Origin: Roseitalea sp.
GTDB lineage: Bacteria; Pseudomonadota; Alphaproteobacteria; Rhizobiales; Rhizobiaceae
Assembly: GCA_017642895.1 (NCBI GenBank)
Contig: JAEPON010000009.1
Span: 62,001 to 126,000, forward strand
Length of the DNA: 64,000 nucleotides
Reading direction: 5' to 3'
A program made the position numbers and the translations under genes. Below the pieces are notes generated by a model. It did no database searches and was not told the DNA's origin. It saw only the letters and a program-made list of their open reading frames with translations. Positions 49,288 to 59,006 of the stretch are shown here, in pieces. The first letter of the stretch is position 1; each line of letters begins with the position of its first letter.

Positions 49288-50229
49288 ATGCCCCGGCCGA
49301 CGACCAAGATGCCTTCGCACGCGCGACGTATCCGGCTGAGTTCCCGCGCACGCGAGAGTATCATCGGTTACCTGTTTCTGGCTCCATGGATCGTCGGATT
49401 TGTCCTGATCACGCTGGGACCGATCTTGGCGTCCCTTGCCCTGTCGTTCACTGATTTCAGCGGTTCGTTCGATCGAATGAGGTGGGTTGGGTTTGACAAC
49501 TACATCCGGATGTTCACATCCGACCGAGCATTTTGGGGCTCGCTGAAGGTGACATCGCAGTATGTTTTCATCTCCGTCCCCATTTTGCTGATGTTTGCGC
49601 TGGCAGTCGCGATAACGCTCAATCGCGGGCTGAGTATGCTCGGCATTTATCGAACGATCTTCTACCTGCCTTCCCTGATCGGGACCAGCGTGGCCATCGC
49701 GGTTCTCTGGCGCTACGTGTTTGGCGAACACGGCCTGGTCAACCATGTCCTGGCAGTGTTCGGTATCGAGGGTTTCAGTTATATCGGTGACCCTCGAACA
49801 GCACTCGGAACGATCATTGTTCTGAACGTTTGGACGTTCGGCGCACCCATGGTCATCTTTTTGGCCGGGCTTCGCCAAATTCCTTCCGAGCTCTATGAGG
49901 CCGCCACGATAGATGGCGCCAGGAACTGGCAGCAGTTCTGGCATATCACCCTTCCGTCGCTGTCCCCCCTGGTCTTCTTCAACGGCGTTCTCAGCATGAT
50001 CGGAGGGTTCCAGGCCTTCACGCAGGTGTACGTGGTCAGCGACGGCACGGGCGGGCCTGCCGGATCAACGCTGTTTTATACGCTTTTGCTCTACCAGCGC
50101 GCCTTCACGCAACTGCAGCTCGGATATGCCTCGGCAATGGCATGGGTGCTGCTCCTCATGATCGCGGCCATCACGGCTCTGTTCTTCCTTAGCGCGCGCT
50201 ATTGGGTTCACTATGGAGATGAACAATGA
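49288..50229 (+). CDS. carbohydrate ABC transporter permease (MalF/UgpA type)
   Basis: 313 residues from ATG 49288 (AAGGGAC upstream), six transmembrane helices, with YLFLAPWIVGFVLITLGPILASL near the start and coupling loop YEAATIDGARNWQQFWHITLP. The longer frame from 49066 overlaps the binding-protein gene and is rejected. Stop overlaps the next ATG. Confidence 0.94.
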   Translation: MPRPTTKMPSHARRIRLSSRARESIIGYLFLAPWIVGFVLITLGPILASLALSFTDFSGSFDRMRWVGFDNYIRMFTSDRAFWGSLKVTSQYVFISVPILLMFALAVAITLNRGLSMLGIYRTIFYLPSLIGTSVAIAVLWRYVFGEHGLVNHVLAVFGIEGFSYIGDPRTALGTIIVLNVWTFGAPMVIFLAGLRQIPSELYEAATIDGARNWQQFWHITLPSLSPLVFFNGVLSMIGGFQAFTQVYVVSDGTGGPAGSTLFYTLLLYQRAFTQLQLGYASAMAWVLLLMIAAITALFFLSARYWVHYGDEQ

Positions 50230-51143
50230 ACGGCCCGGGTCCGGCGCAGGCTCGGATTGCCGAAACGGTGTCTCGCGGTTCTCCCAGCAAGAGCAGGGTT
50301 CACCGGCTGCCCAACAATATCCGGGCGATGATTGCCCATACCGGACTGCTCGGTACCAGCTTCATCATGATCTATCCGCTGCTGTGGCTGACCGCATCAG
50401 CGTTTCGGGCGCCGGAATCGATCTTTGTTTCACCGGGGCTCTGGCCAGGCGAACATTTCACACTGGACAATTTCTCAACTGGTTGGCGAGGCTTGGGCTT
50501 TGTCGACTTCACCACCTATTTCACCAACTCGTTTATCATCACCGGTCTCAGTGTTCTGGGTAACATCTTCTCGTGTGCGCTTGCCGGCTACGCCTTCGCA
50601 CGACTGAGATTTCCGTTCCGACGCACCTTGTTCGCCCTCATGCTGTGCACCATCATGTTGCCGCTGCATGCGCTGCTGATACCGCAGTACATTTTGTTCA
50701 GCACGCTGGGTTGGCTTGACTCCTTTCTTCCCCTCGTCGTGCCAAAATTCCTGGCCACCGAGGCGTTCTTTGTCTTCCTGTTTGTTCAGTTCTTCCGGGC
50801 AATCCCGCGTGAGCTTTCAGAAGCGGCGCGGTTGGACGGTTGCGGACACTTCCAGATCTTCCTGCGCATTTTTGTTCCGCTCTCGCTGCCGGCGATAGCG
50901 ACCACCGCTGCGTTTTCGTTCATCTGGACCTGGAATGATTTCTTGCAGCCGCTGATCTACCTCAACAGCCCTCAGAACTACACGGTGCCGATTGGCCTCT
51001 CGCTATTTCTGGACTCCACATCCGAGTCCAATTTCGGCGCGCTGTTTGCGATGTCTCTCGTATCTCTGCTTCCGGTCATCGGCTTTTTCCTTTCGTTCCA
51101 GCGCCTGCTGGTGGCGGGCATCGCGACAACCGGTCTGAAGTGA
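50226..51143 (+). CDS. carbohydrate ABC transporter permease (MalG/UgpE type)
   Basis: 305 residues, six transmembrane helices, coupling loop SEAARLDGCGHFQIFLRIFVP, and the C-terminal FLSFQRLLVAGIATTGLK typical of MalG-like proteins. Forms the channel with the preceding gene product (ATGA overlap at 50226). Confidence 0.94.
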   Translation: MNGPGPAQARIAETVSRGSPSKSRVHRLPNNIRAMIAHTGLLGTSFIMIYPLLWLTASAFRAPESIFVSPGLWPGEHFTLDNFSTGWRGLGFVDFTTYFTNSFIITGLSVLGNIFSCALAGYAFARLRFPFRRTLFALMLCTIMLPLHALLIPQYILFSTLGWLDSFLPLVVPKFLATEAFFVFLFVQFFRAIPRELSEAARLDGCGHFQIFLRIFVPLSLPAIATTAAFSFIWTWNDFLQPLIYLNSPQNYTVPIGLSLFLDSTSESNFGALFAMSLVSLLPVIGFFLSFQRLLVAGIATTGLK

Positions 51144-51163
51144 GAGGCCAACGGAGAAGCAAG

Positions 51164-51982
51164 ATGACTGAAGTGATCGTACCAGAAATACCTCCGGTGA
51201 TGCCCGGACGATTTGCCGGTCGCACCGCAGTGGTCACCGGCGGCGCGTCGGGTATTGGTCGAGCCTGCGTCGACCGGTTCGCCCGAGAAGGCGCACGGGT
51301 TGTCGTCATCGATCGCAATCGGGCTGCCGCCGATGAGGTCTTGGCCGCGATGCATGAACAGAAGCTGGATGTTCGCTTCCAGGAGCTCGATCTCTCCGAC
51401 GAAGAGGCAACGCGCCAAGCGGCCGAGACACTGGCGCGCGATCTGGGTGAGGTTCATGTTCTGGTGAACTCCGCCGGCATTGTTCATGTCGGGGGGCAGC
51501 AGAGCAGCCCGTTCGTCGAAAACGGGCTCAAAGGCTGGGACCTCCTCGTCAACGTCAATCTGAAGGCGATTGCCATTCTGGTGCACGGCATGCTGCCGGC
51601 TTTGACGAAAAACGGCGCTTCCATTGTCAACGTGTCATCGGAGTCGGTCTTCAAGGCGCGATCCTACAAGTGGATCTATGACATGACCAAGACCGGGTTG
51701 TTGTCTGTGACCCGTTCGATGGCCGCTGCGCTCGCCGACAACAATGTGAGGGTCAATGCGGTCACGCCGGGCGGGACAATAACCGAAATGCACACAAATG
51801 ACGCGGCTGATCCCATCGCAAGGCGCGAGGAAATGGAAAAGCTGAAGACGCCCTGTCTGCTCGGCAGGTTGGCGCAGCCCCACGAGATCGCCGCCGCCAT
51901 CGCATTCCTTGCCAGTGATGACGCGTCGTACATCACGGCAACGACGCTTCAGGTGGATGGTGGCCTGCAGAAGCTTTCATGA
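51164..51982 (+). CDS. short-chain dehydrogenase/reductase (SDR)
   Basis: 272 residues of the classical SDR family: cofactor motif TGGASGIG (25-32), VNSAG (101-105), and catalytic Ser159-161 with Y172xxxK176. The acidic residue after strand 2 (VVVIDRNRAA) suggests NAD(H). Start ATG 51164 behind GGAGAAG. In an operon with the sugar permeases and a Gfo/Idh/MocA enzyme, it probably oxidises an imported polyol or sugar. Substrate unknown. Confidence 0.92.
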   Translation: MTEVIVPEIPPVMPGRFAGRTAVVTGGASGIGRACVDRFAREGARVVVIDRNRAAADEVLAAMHEQKLDVRFQELDLSDEEATRQAAETLARDLGEVHVLVNSAGIVHVGGQQSSPFVENGLKGWDLLVNVNLKAIAILVHGMLPALTKNGASIVNVSSESVFKARSYKWIYDMTKTGLLSVTRSMAAALADNNVRVNAVTPGGTITEMHTNDAADPIARREEMEKLKTPCLLGRLAQPHEIAAAIAFLASDDASYITATTLQVDGGLQKLS

Positions 51983-52001
51983 AAGGCGGAAGGACAAGGA
52001 G

Positions 52002-53033
52002 ATGACAAGCAGTACAACCATCGGAGTCGGGCTGATCGGCCTTGGCAACAGTGGATGGTACTACCATGCCCAAGGAACCTTCAAGGACCATCCGCGCTAC
52101 GAGCTCGTGGCTGTTTCAAGCCGGACAGCCGCACGTACTCACGCTGCCGCCAAGCAGTTTGGAGCAACGCCTTATGACGACTGGCGTGCGCTCATCGACG
52201 ATCCCAAGGTACAACTGGTTGTCATCGCCACGCCACATGATCTGCATCATGTGATGACCCTGGCGGCCGCTGCTGCCGGAAAGCATGTGGTTGTCGAAAA
52301 GCCGATGGCGAAGTCCACGGCGGAGGCGACCGAGATGATCGCTGCCGCCGAAAGCGCTGGCGTTGTGCTTTCGGTGTTCCAGAACCGTCGATGGGAATTG
52401 CAGTACCAGCGCATTTTGCAATTGATCCGCGATGGATCGATTGGTGACGTTTGGCGCGTCGAGGAGCGCCGTATGCATCGTGGCAAGTATGTCGCGGCAG
52501 GACCGGCTTCGCCACACAGCGGTTCCGATCTTGCGGCTTGGGCGCACACGGAAGTCGGTGGCGGCGGTGTGACCTATCTGATCTCGCCGCACCTGATCGA
52601 TCACCAGATCCACCTGTTCGGGAACGCACCACTCGACGTTTCGGCGGTGATGCACACCTATCCGTCCGACGTGGTTGAGCACTATGTCGACATTCACATG
52701 ACCTTTCCGGGCGGGGTGCTGTCGCGCATCGAAGTCTTTCGGGAAGCCGTCGATGAACTGCCGTCCTGGGTAGTGCTCGGAGATAAGGGCACGATTGTCG
52801 GCAAAGATCTGCGCAGCCTGGACATTCACCGGCCCGGTCAGCCCACCGAGATCATCCAGGACCTCCCGCTGCTTCGCGAGTGCGATGGGTTCTATGACGA
52901 GCTCCATTCAGCCATCACCGAAGGCGCTCCACCGCCCGTCGACCCGCGCGACAGCGCGATAGGGGTTCGGGTCATCGAGCTGGCTCATGTATCGGCGCGG
53001 GCCGGCGGCGAACTGCAACGGTTGGGAGCTTAG
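52002..53033 (+). CDS. Gfo/Idh/MocA family oxidoreductase
   Basis: 343 residues from ATG 52002 (AAGGAG upstream). N-terminal Rossmann fold with GVGLIGLGNSGWYYHAQG and the VVEKPMAKS catalytic-lysine motif, then the C-terminal alpha/beta domain (GGGVTYLISPHLIDHQIHLF). These NAD(P)-dependent enzymes act on sugars, inositols and their acids, often in catabolic operons with SDRs and sugar ABC transporters. Confidence 0.92.
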   Translation: MTSSTTIGVGLIGLGNSGWYYHAQGTFKDHPRYELVAVSSRTAARTHAAAKQFGATPYDDWRALIDDPKVQLVVIATPHDLHHVMTLAAAAAGKHVVVEKPMAKSTAEATEMIAAAESAGVVLSVFQNRRWELQYQRILQLIRDGSIGDVWRVEERRMHRGKYVAAGPASPHSGSDLAAWAHTEVGGGGVTYLISPHLIDHQIHLFGNAPLDVSAVMHTYPSDVVEHYVDIHMTFPGGVLSRIEVFREAVDELPSWVVLGDKGTIVGKDLRSLDIHRPGQPTEIIQDLPLLRECDGFYDELHSAITEGAPPPVDPRDSAIGVRVIELAHVSARAGGELQRLGA

Positions 53034-53077
53034 GGCGGCTGCCTTTTGATGCGCCGACAACCACGGAGGAACCTCAA

Positions 53078-53494
53078 ATGCACAACCTGAATCCCAAGGA
53101 CTTTACGACCGATGTTTTTGACTGGGGGCGCATCAAGTGGCGCGTCAGCCCAGATATCACTGAGGGTGGCGCAAGCATGACGGTTGGTGATGTCATGCTG
53201 TTTCCCAACAAGGGACACGATCGGCACAATCATCCGGACGACGATGAGATGATCTATGTCCTTTCCGGTCATGGTCGGCAAATGATCGACGACAGGGAAC
53301 CGTTCGATGTTGCCGCGGGCGACATGTTCTACATTCCGCGCACAGTCTACCACTCTACTTTGAATACTGGCTGGGCGGCATTGCAGTTGCTGGTCGTCTA
53401 CACCCCGGGTGGTGCCGAGCGGGCACTGCGCCAGTTGCCAGACTATTGGCAGGCTCCTGTCGGCAAGGTGCCGGCCGTCGGAAATCTCGGCTGA
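53078..53494 (+). CDS. cupin domain protein
   Basis: 138 residues, single cupin barrel with metal ligands in DRHNHPDDDEMIYVLSGHG and the second motif GDMFYIPRTVYHSTLN. Small cupins in sugar operons are often isomerases, epimerases or binding proteins. It starts 44 bases after the oxidoreductase gene and lies 19 bases before the UPF0261 gene. Specific reaction unknown. Confidence 0.88.
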   Translation: MHNLNPKDFTTDVFDWGRIKWRVSPDITEGGASMTVGDVMLFPNKGHDRHNHPDDDEMIYVLSGHGRQMIDDREPFDVAAGDMFYIPRTVYHSTLNTGWAALQLLVVYTPGGAERALRQLPDYWQAPVGKVPAVGNLG

Positions 53495-53513
53495 TTCTTC
53501 GGGGAGCGATCAC

Positions 53514-54755
53514 ATGTCCAACGTCGTGATGCTGGGCACATTCGACACCAAAGGCACCGAGTTCGCATTCGTCCGCGACCGGCTGCTGAATGGTGGTGTT
53601 GACGTCACGATGGTGGACGTTGGCGTGCTGGCTGCGCCAGACATGTCGGTTGATGTGAGCCGCAACGCTGTGGCCGAGGCCGCCGGCTGCTCGGTCGATG
53701 AGTTGGCAAATGCTGGCGACCGGGGAGCAGCCATGATTGCCATGGCAAAAGGAGCGCGCCGTGTCATTGCCGACCTGTTCAAGAAAGGTCGCATCGACGG
53801 AGGCATAAGCCTTGGGGGAACCGGAGGGACATCCATCGCCGCAGAGGCGTTCAGGAGCCTACCTTTCGGCGTGCCAAAACTGATCGTGTCCACCGCTGCG
53901 TCAGCCGACACGAGTGCCTATGTCGGCGAGACCGATCTCGTGCTGTTCCCCAGCGTTGCCGACATAGCCGGCATCAATCGTATCACGGCACGGATTTTGT
54001 CCAACGCCGCAGCCGCCCTTGCGGGAATGGTGCTGGCCAAACCGGTGGTTGCCAGCGTGGATCGGCCATTGATCGCCGCCAGCATGTTCGGGGTCACCAC
54101 GCCTTGTGTCACCCATGGTCGCCAACTGCTCGAAAAGGCCGGCTACGAAGTCGTCACCTTCCACATGACCGGAACCGGTGGCAGGGCCATGGAAGCGTTG
54201 GCGGACGGCGGCTTGCTGAGCGGCCTTTACGACATCACAACGACCGAACTTGCTGACGAGCTGGTCGGCGGCGTGTTCTCGGCCGGGCCCGGTCGGTTGA
54301 CCGGATCGACACTGAGCGTCGTGCCGCGGGTCGTCTCGCTTGGTGGTCTCGACATGGTCAATTTCGGGCCGATGCACACTGTTCCAGAACCCTTCAGGAA
54401 GCGGAAACTTCACGTTCACAATTCGAGCATCACACTGATGCGAACCGATCCGCTGGAGTGCCGCGAGCTTGGCAAAAGACTGGCTCAACGTGTCTCGCGC
54501 CTTGGTGGACCATGCACCGTTTTGATGCCGCTGCTCGGAATATCTGAAATCGCGGTGGGGGGGCATGTCTTTCATGATCCGGAAGCTGACGAAGCGCTGT
54601 TTGAAGCCGTCCGCAACCATCTTGACCATGACCGCGTGAAGCTGGTGGAGATGGAAACAAACATCAATGATCCACGGTTTGCTGATCGCGCGTTTGCCGA
54701 GTTGCAGCTTCTGCTGGATTGCACCAACAAGGAACAAGTCCAATGGCAAGAATAG
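53514..54755 (+). CDS. UPF0261 / Tm-1-like ATP-binding domain protein
   Basis: 413 residues from ATG 53514. Matches the UPF0261 family: [20 protein letters not shown] at the start, [50 protein letters not shown]-like middle, and [18 protein letters not shown]. In plants this domain is the N-terminal half of Tm-1, the tomato tobamovirus-resistance protein, where it binds ATP. Its natural function in bacteria is not known. Its 3' end overlaps the next gene by 13 bases, and that gene encodes the counterpart of the Tm-1 C-terminal half. Confidence 0.9.
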   Translation: MSNVVMLGTFDTKGTEFAFVRDRLLNGGVDVTMVDVGVLAAPDMSVDVSRNAVAEAAGCSVDELANAGDRGAAMIAMAKGARRVIADLFKKGRIDGGISLGGTGGTSIAAEAFRSLPFGVPKLIVSTAASADTSAYVGETDLVLFPSVADIAGINRITARILSNAAAALAGMVLAKPVVASVDRPLIAASMFGVTTPCVTHGRQLLEKAGYEVVTFHMTGTGGRAMEALADGGLLSGLYDITTTELADELVGGVFSAGPGRLTGSTLSVVPRVVSLGGLDMVNFGPMHTVPEPFRKRKLHVHNSSITLMRTDPLECRELGKRLAQRVSRLGGPCTVLMPLLGISEIAVGGHVFHDPEADEALFEAVRNHLDHDRVKLVEMETNINDPRFADRAFAELQLLLDCTNKEQVQWQE

Positions 54756-55594
54756 CCCGATCGAAGATTCTTGACCATCTGAGGTCAAAAGTTGCAGCAA
54801 GTGTTCCTATCGTTGGCGGTGGCGCTGGCACGGGCATCACGGCAAAGCTTCAGGAAGATGGAGAGGTTGACCTTCTCATAATCTACAATTCCGGTCGTTA
54901 TCGCATGGCCGGCCGTGGGTCGCTCGCGGGACTGCTTGCCTACGGCAATGCAAACGACATCGTGTTCCAGATGGCACGCGAGGTGCTGCCGATCGTCAAG
55001 CACACGGCCGTCCTCGCAGGCGTGAACGGCACCGATCCCTTCTATGATCCGGATGTGTTTTTGCCGGAGCTTGCCAGACTTGGCTTTTCGGGTGTTCAGA
55101 ACTTTCCCACTGTCGGACTGATCGACGGCATCTTCAGAGCAAATCTGGAAGAAACGGGAATGGGCTACTACAAAGAAGTGGAGATGATCGGAAAGGCCAG
55201 GGAACTGGATCTGCTGACCGCACCATATGTCTTCTCCAGAGAAGACGCGGAGTCCATGACCGAAGCCGGCGCCGATCTGATCGTCTGCCACCTTGGCCTG
55301 ACGACAGGCGGCCAGATTGGTGCCCATACGGTTTTGACACTTGATGATTGCGTCGAGCGGATTATCGACTGGGCCGCCGCCGCCCGGCGCGTTCGGTCAG
55401 ATATTATTGTCCTTTGTCACGGCGGCCCCATAGCGGAGCCGGCCGACGCGCAGCACATTCTGCATCGAGCCGAAGGGGTCGACGGTTTTTTCGGAGCCTC
55501 CTCCATGGAACGCTTGCCCGTCGAAACAGCTGTTAAGGAACGTGCGCGCCAGTTTCTGAGCCTTTCGCTGCCGCAGGTCTCACGATCAGCTTGA
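54743..55594 (+). CDS. phosphoenolpyruvate hydrolase family / TIM-barrel protein (Tm-1 C-terminal type)
   Basis: 283 residues with a TIM-barrel pattern: [58 protein letters not shown] and [15 protein letters not shown]. This is the family labelled phosphoenolpyruvate hydrolase-like, equivalent to the C-terminal domain of plant Tm-1. ATG 54743 lies inside the end of the UPF0261 gene, so the two halves are translationally coupled. True substrate unknown; context points to sugar or sugar-acid catabolism. Confidence 0.88.
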   Translation: MARIARSKILDHLRSKVAASVPIVGGGAGTGITAKLQEDGEVDLLIIYNSGRYRMAGRGSLAGLLAYGNANDIVFQMAREVLPIVKHTAVLAGVNGTDPFYDPDVFLPELARLGFSGVQNFPTVGLIDGIFRANLEETGMGYYKEVEMIGKARELDLLTAPYVFSREDAESMTEAGADLIVCHLGLTTGGQIGAHTVLTLDDCVERIIDWAAAARRVRSDIIVLCHGGPIAEPADAQHILHRAEGVDGFFGASSMERLPVETAVKERARQFLSLSLPQVSRSA

Positions 55595-55909
55595 CGTTTT
55601 TTGGGATTGAAGCAGACCGGCTCTTTTGTGAATTTGGTTTATCAGAAAAGTTTGAGCCCGATCGAAACGCGTCAGGCACCATCATCGGCATGTCTGAGCG
55701 GGGCTTTCGTCTGACAGGAGCCGCAGAGCACGCCATGTATTTGGCGTCTGCGCGATCTGCGGCAAAATGTATGATGCAGCGTTGTTCAAAGGAGCTGTCC
55801 ATCTTGCCTCGGCGAACCGTTTTGGAGCCAGCTGTTTCTCCTAGCGCCTCCATTTTGTTGACTTTCTTCAACACGCTGTGGTGATCTTCGATCGAGGGGG
55901 CAGTGCTGT
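55595..55909. other. unexplained 315-base stretch before the MocR gene
   Basis: An open frame at 55591-55884 on the plus strand and an opposing one exist, but neither resembles a protein I know and neither has a good start. An inverted repeat GTTGA/TCAAC (55857-55872) lies 38 bases before the MocR start and could be its operator. No terminator seen for the preceding operon. Confidence 0.45.
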
Positions 55910-57319
55910 ATGGGAGAGCTGATCAATTCGCATCGGCTGGCCAGGTTGCTTGGCCCTTGGGACTGTTCGGACGGAACGCTGTCCAACAGTCTGGCCTCGG
56001 GCCTGCGCCTTCTCATTGTGAACGGTCAGCTTCCCGCCGGGAGTAGACTGCCATCCGAACGCAGTCTCGCGGCGACGATGGGGTTGGCCAGAACAACAGT
56101 CGGGGCAGCATTCGATGAACTGCGTTACGATGGTTCCCTGAGCAGCCGCACCGGTATCGGCACTTTCGTTTCGTCTGCTGGCCGGACTGCCAGCGCGCGC
56201 GGCGATGCAAGACTCCAGTCGTTTCTGGAGCCGGGCATCGTGGGGAGAGTTGATCTCCGCAGCGCTGCTGACCAAGCCTTGCCAATGGTGGCTGAAGAGT
56301 TGGGCCGTCTGTCGGCTGAGGATTTCGAACCGCTGCTGGACAATCACGGCTACTTCCCAGAGGGGCTTGCGGAGCTGCGTGAGGCGATTGCGGGCTATTA
56401 CCGTGCCGATGGGCTTGAAACCTCTGCCGAGCAGGTGATGGTGACCGCGGGGGCTCAACAAGCGGTTCATATCATCACCAGAAGCCTTATCGAAGTCGGT
56501 GATGTCGTTTTGGTCGAAGAGCCCACTTATCGCGGTGGAATTGAATCGCTGCGTGCGGCTGGCGCACGGCTCGTTTCGGTTCGGAGCGGCGACAAGGGTT
56601 TGGACGTCGAGCAGTTTGCCGAAGTGCTTGAAAGACAAAGACCGAAGATGGCACTTATTTTGTCGACCGTTCACAATCCAACCGGGTCCTGCTTGGAAAA
56701 TGACAAGCGCGCGGAAGCCGCCATGCTTGCAGAACAGTACGGCGTGACGATCATTGACGATGCCTCGACCACCGACACCTTGTGTCGAGACGAGCGGCCG
56801 CTCCCAATCGCCGGTTTTTGCAAGGATACGATTACCGTAGGTTCTGCGAGCAAGCTTTTTTGGGGTGGTTTGCGGGTTGGTTGGATACGCGCCCAAACCG
56901 GTGTTCTGACGTCTCTGGTGGCTGCCAAAAGCGCTGAGGATCTCGGAACGTCGATCCCTTCGCAGATCGTCACCGAACGGCTTCTAAAGAGGCTGCAGGA
57001 GGCGCGTGGCCAAAGGCGCGCGCTTCTTGAGGACAGGCTGACGGATGCTTTGGCCTGCCTGGACTGTTTGCTGCCCAATTGGCATGTGCACCCAACTCAG
57101 GGTGGTGCGTCCCTTTGGGTTCGGCTCCCAGGTGGTCGTTCATCACTGGCATTTGCGGAGCAGGCAAGGCGTGCGGGCGTTGATCTTCTGGCCGGCCCAA
57201 CGTTCAGCGTCCTGAACGAATGCGATGACCATATCCGGATCGCCATCTCGGCCCCGCCAGAGATGCTGGAGACGGGCTTGCTGAGGCTTTCTCGCGTTTG
57301 GCACGATTGGGCCGGCTGA
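55910..57319 (+). CDS. MocR-type regulator (GntR helix-turn-helix fused to aminotransferase-like domain)
   Basis: 469 residues: a GntR winged helix at about 20-85 (GQLPAGSRLPSERSLAATMGL, TTVGAAFDELRYDGSL) and a fold-type I aminotransferase domain with MVTAGAQQAVHIITRSL, ILSTVHNPTGSC, IIDDASTTDTL and the PLP lysine in GSASKLFWGGLR. MocR proteins usually sense PLP adducts or amino compounds. Located between the Tm-1 pair and the second binding-protein gene, it may control one or both SBP promoters. Targets are inferred. Confidence 0.92.
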   Translation: MGELINSHRLARLLGPWDCSDGTLSNSLASGLRLLIVNGQLPAGSRLPSERSLAATMGLARTTVGAAFDELRYDGSLSSRTGIGTFVSSAGRTASARGDARLQSFLEPGIVGRVDLRSAADQALPMVAEELGRLSAEDFEPLLDNHGYFPEGLAELREAIAGYYRADGLETSAEQVMVTAGAQQAVHIITRSLIEVGDVVLVEEPTYRGGIESLRAAGARLVSVRSGDKGLDVEQFAEVLERQRPKMALILSTVHNPTGSCLENDKRAEAAMLAEQYGVTIIDDASTTDTLCRDERPLPIAGFCKDTITVGSASKLFWGGLRVGWIRAQTGVLTSLVAAKSAEDLGTSIPSQIVTERLLKRLQEARGQRRALLEDRLTDALACLDCLLPNWHVHPTQGGASLWVRLPGGRSSLAFAEQARRAGVDLLAGPTFSVLNECDDHIRIAISAPPEMLETGLLRLSRVWHDWAG

Positions 57320-57377
57320 AGCGGCCTGATACTTCATTCAAATTACGAATCCCGAAAGATGGTTCGCTGTGCCCGGC

Positions 57378-57433
57378 GGCAGGCCACTATCGCCATATTG
57401 GCTTTTGACCGGCGCGGTGCCGGGTTGTCTTGT
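57378..57433 (+). promoter_or_regulatory. duplicated promoter/operator module, copy 2
   Basis: The 38-base block 57378-57415 is identical to 47843-47880. The palindrome lies at 57383-57402, -35 TTGACC at 57405-57410 and -10 TCTTGT at 57428-57433. It lies 51 bases before the second binding-protein gene. Confidence 0.6.
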
Positions 57434-57484
57434 GTTCGGGCGTTCAAAGCGAGCGCGCGGTGGCGGATTTTGGGAGGAAATCGC

Positions 57485-58792
57485 ATGAAACTACCTGCAA
57501 TGAAATCACTTGGAACCGGCGTGGCGATTCTAGCGATTACCTGTGGAGCTGGTTTCGGCCTTGACTCAAAAGCCTCGGCGCAAGACGGGATCAGCGGCGA
57601 GGTGTCCTTCGCCTGGTGGGGCTCCGAAAGACGCAATCGTGCCATTATGGGCGTTGTAACTGCTTACGAAGAAGCGCATCCCGGCGTCTCAGTTCTCCCA
57701 CAGCCGACCGAGTTCCTCAAGCACTGGGACCGTGTGACCATCCAGGCCGCGGCTGGCCAATTGCCTTGCGTTCCGATGATGCAGACCCGCTATCAGGTGC
57801 GCTATGAAAATTTGGGCGTTCTGTTGCCGCTCAACCCTATGATCGAAGCTGGACAGATCGATATCTCGGCGATTCCCGAAGACGTGATCGAGGGGCATCG
57901 CAACGCCGATGGAAACATCTATGTGCTGCCGATAGGCCTGTGGTTCGAGACCTTCCAGTACAACTGGCCGAGACTGGAACCAACCGGGGTCGAGAAGCCG
58001 GCGAACGATTGGACCTACGAGACCTATATCGACTGGGCTTCCAAAGCACGACCGAAACTCGAAGAGGACGTCTATCCACTCACATTGCTCGGTGGTGAAA
58101 TCCTTCAGTTCCAACAATATGCGCAGGGGCGTGGCGAAGACCTGTTCAAAGAAGGTGAACCTGGTTTCAGTGCGCAGACGTTGGCCGATTGGTTCAAGTT
58201 ATGGGATCGGGCACGTGAAGAAGGGCTCACGCCGAGCATGGCAACAAGCGCAGAGGAGCCACCCGCGACCGTTCAGTCCTATATGGCGCAGGGTATCACG
58301 CTTTCCAGGACTGGTGGCGATGTGACCGCATCCGAGTTGCAGTCGGCGCTTGATGCTGCCGATGGTGGCTTTGCTCTTCAGGTCAAACCACCGAACGGCA
58401 ACAATCCGCTGACCTCAGGCAGCAACTCGCTGTCTATTGCAGCCAATTGCGACAATGTGGATGCCGCTGCCGCTTTCATCAACTTCTGGCTTAACGACGA
58501 GGATGCCGGCGTTGAGATGCGTTCGCAAGCGGGGCTGGCGCCGACGATGACGCTTCTGGAGGCGCAGGCGGCCGATCCCGATTCTCCACCCACGCTGGTT
58601 GACCGGATCAACATGTATATGGGTTTTGCCGAGACCTATGGCGTCAACATCGATGTCTGGCCCGACAATACCCAGCATCTGATCAACGAGTTTACCGGCC
58701 TTTATGAGCAGGTTGGCTTCGGACAGATCGCGCCTGACGAAGCGGCCGAGCTTTTCGTTGAAGACGTCCGCCGCGCACTCCAAGAGCAGTAG
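57485..58792 (+). CDS. ABC transporter substrate-binding protein, family 1 (carbohydrate type), copy 2
   Basis: 435 residues with signal peptide (MKLPAMKSLGTGVAILAITC) and the same landmarks as copy 1: GEVSFAWWGSERRNRAIMGVV, NIYVLPIGLWFETFQYNW, NIDVWPDNTQHLINEF. Most differences are conservative and scattered, so this is a fairly recent duplication with some divergence. GGGAGGAAA precedes ATG 57485. The ATPase gene follows 214 bases later. The two copies probably share one permease/ATPase set and differ in ligand affinity or range. Confidence 0.93.
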   Translation: MKLPAMKSLGTGVAILAITCGAGFGLDSKASAQDGISGEVSFAWWGSERRNRAIMGVVTAYEEAHPGVSVLPQPTEFLKHWDRVTIQAAAGQLPCVPMMQTRYQVRYENLGVLLPLNPMIEAGQIDISAIPEDVIEGHRNADGNIYVLPIGLWFETFQYNWPRLEPTGVEKPANDWTYETYIDWASKARPKLEEDVYPLTLLGGEILQFQQYAQGRGEDLFKEGEPGFSAQTLADWFKLWDRAREEGLTPSMATSAEEPPATVQSYMAQGITLSRTGGDVTASELQSALDAADGGFALQVKPPNGNNPLTSGSNSLSIAANCDNVDAAAAFINFWLNDEDAGVEMRSQAGLAPTMTLLEAQAADPDSPPTLVDRINMYMGFAETYGVNIDVWPDNTQHLINEFTGLYEQVGFGQIAPDEAAELFVEDVRRALQEQ

Positions 58793-59006
58793 ACAACCCG
58801 AAACGGCGACAGCTTCTTGGATGCCATCTCCTGCCTCTTCCGACCCATGTCTGGAGCAAATGGCAGGGGTGGCAGACACGGCAAAACACGGGTCGGTTTC
58901 GTGTACAGCGTACGCGCGGCCCCCGACAAAAGATGGCTCAGTTTATCTCCCTTCCGATTGCCAAAACTGAGGGGCAGCGGTGCAAAGATCAGGACGAACG
59001 CGGGAC

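Noticed and set aside
55591-55884. 97-codon plus-strand frame before the MocR gene
   Set aside because: TTG start inside the previous stop region, no ribosome binding site and no recognisable protein pattern.
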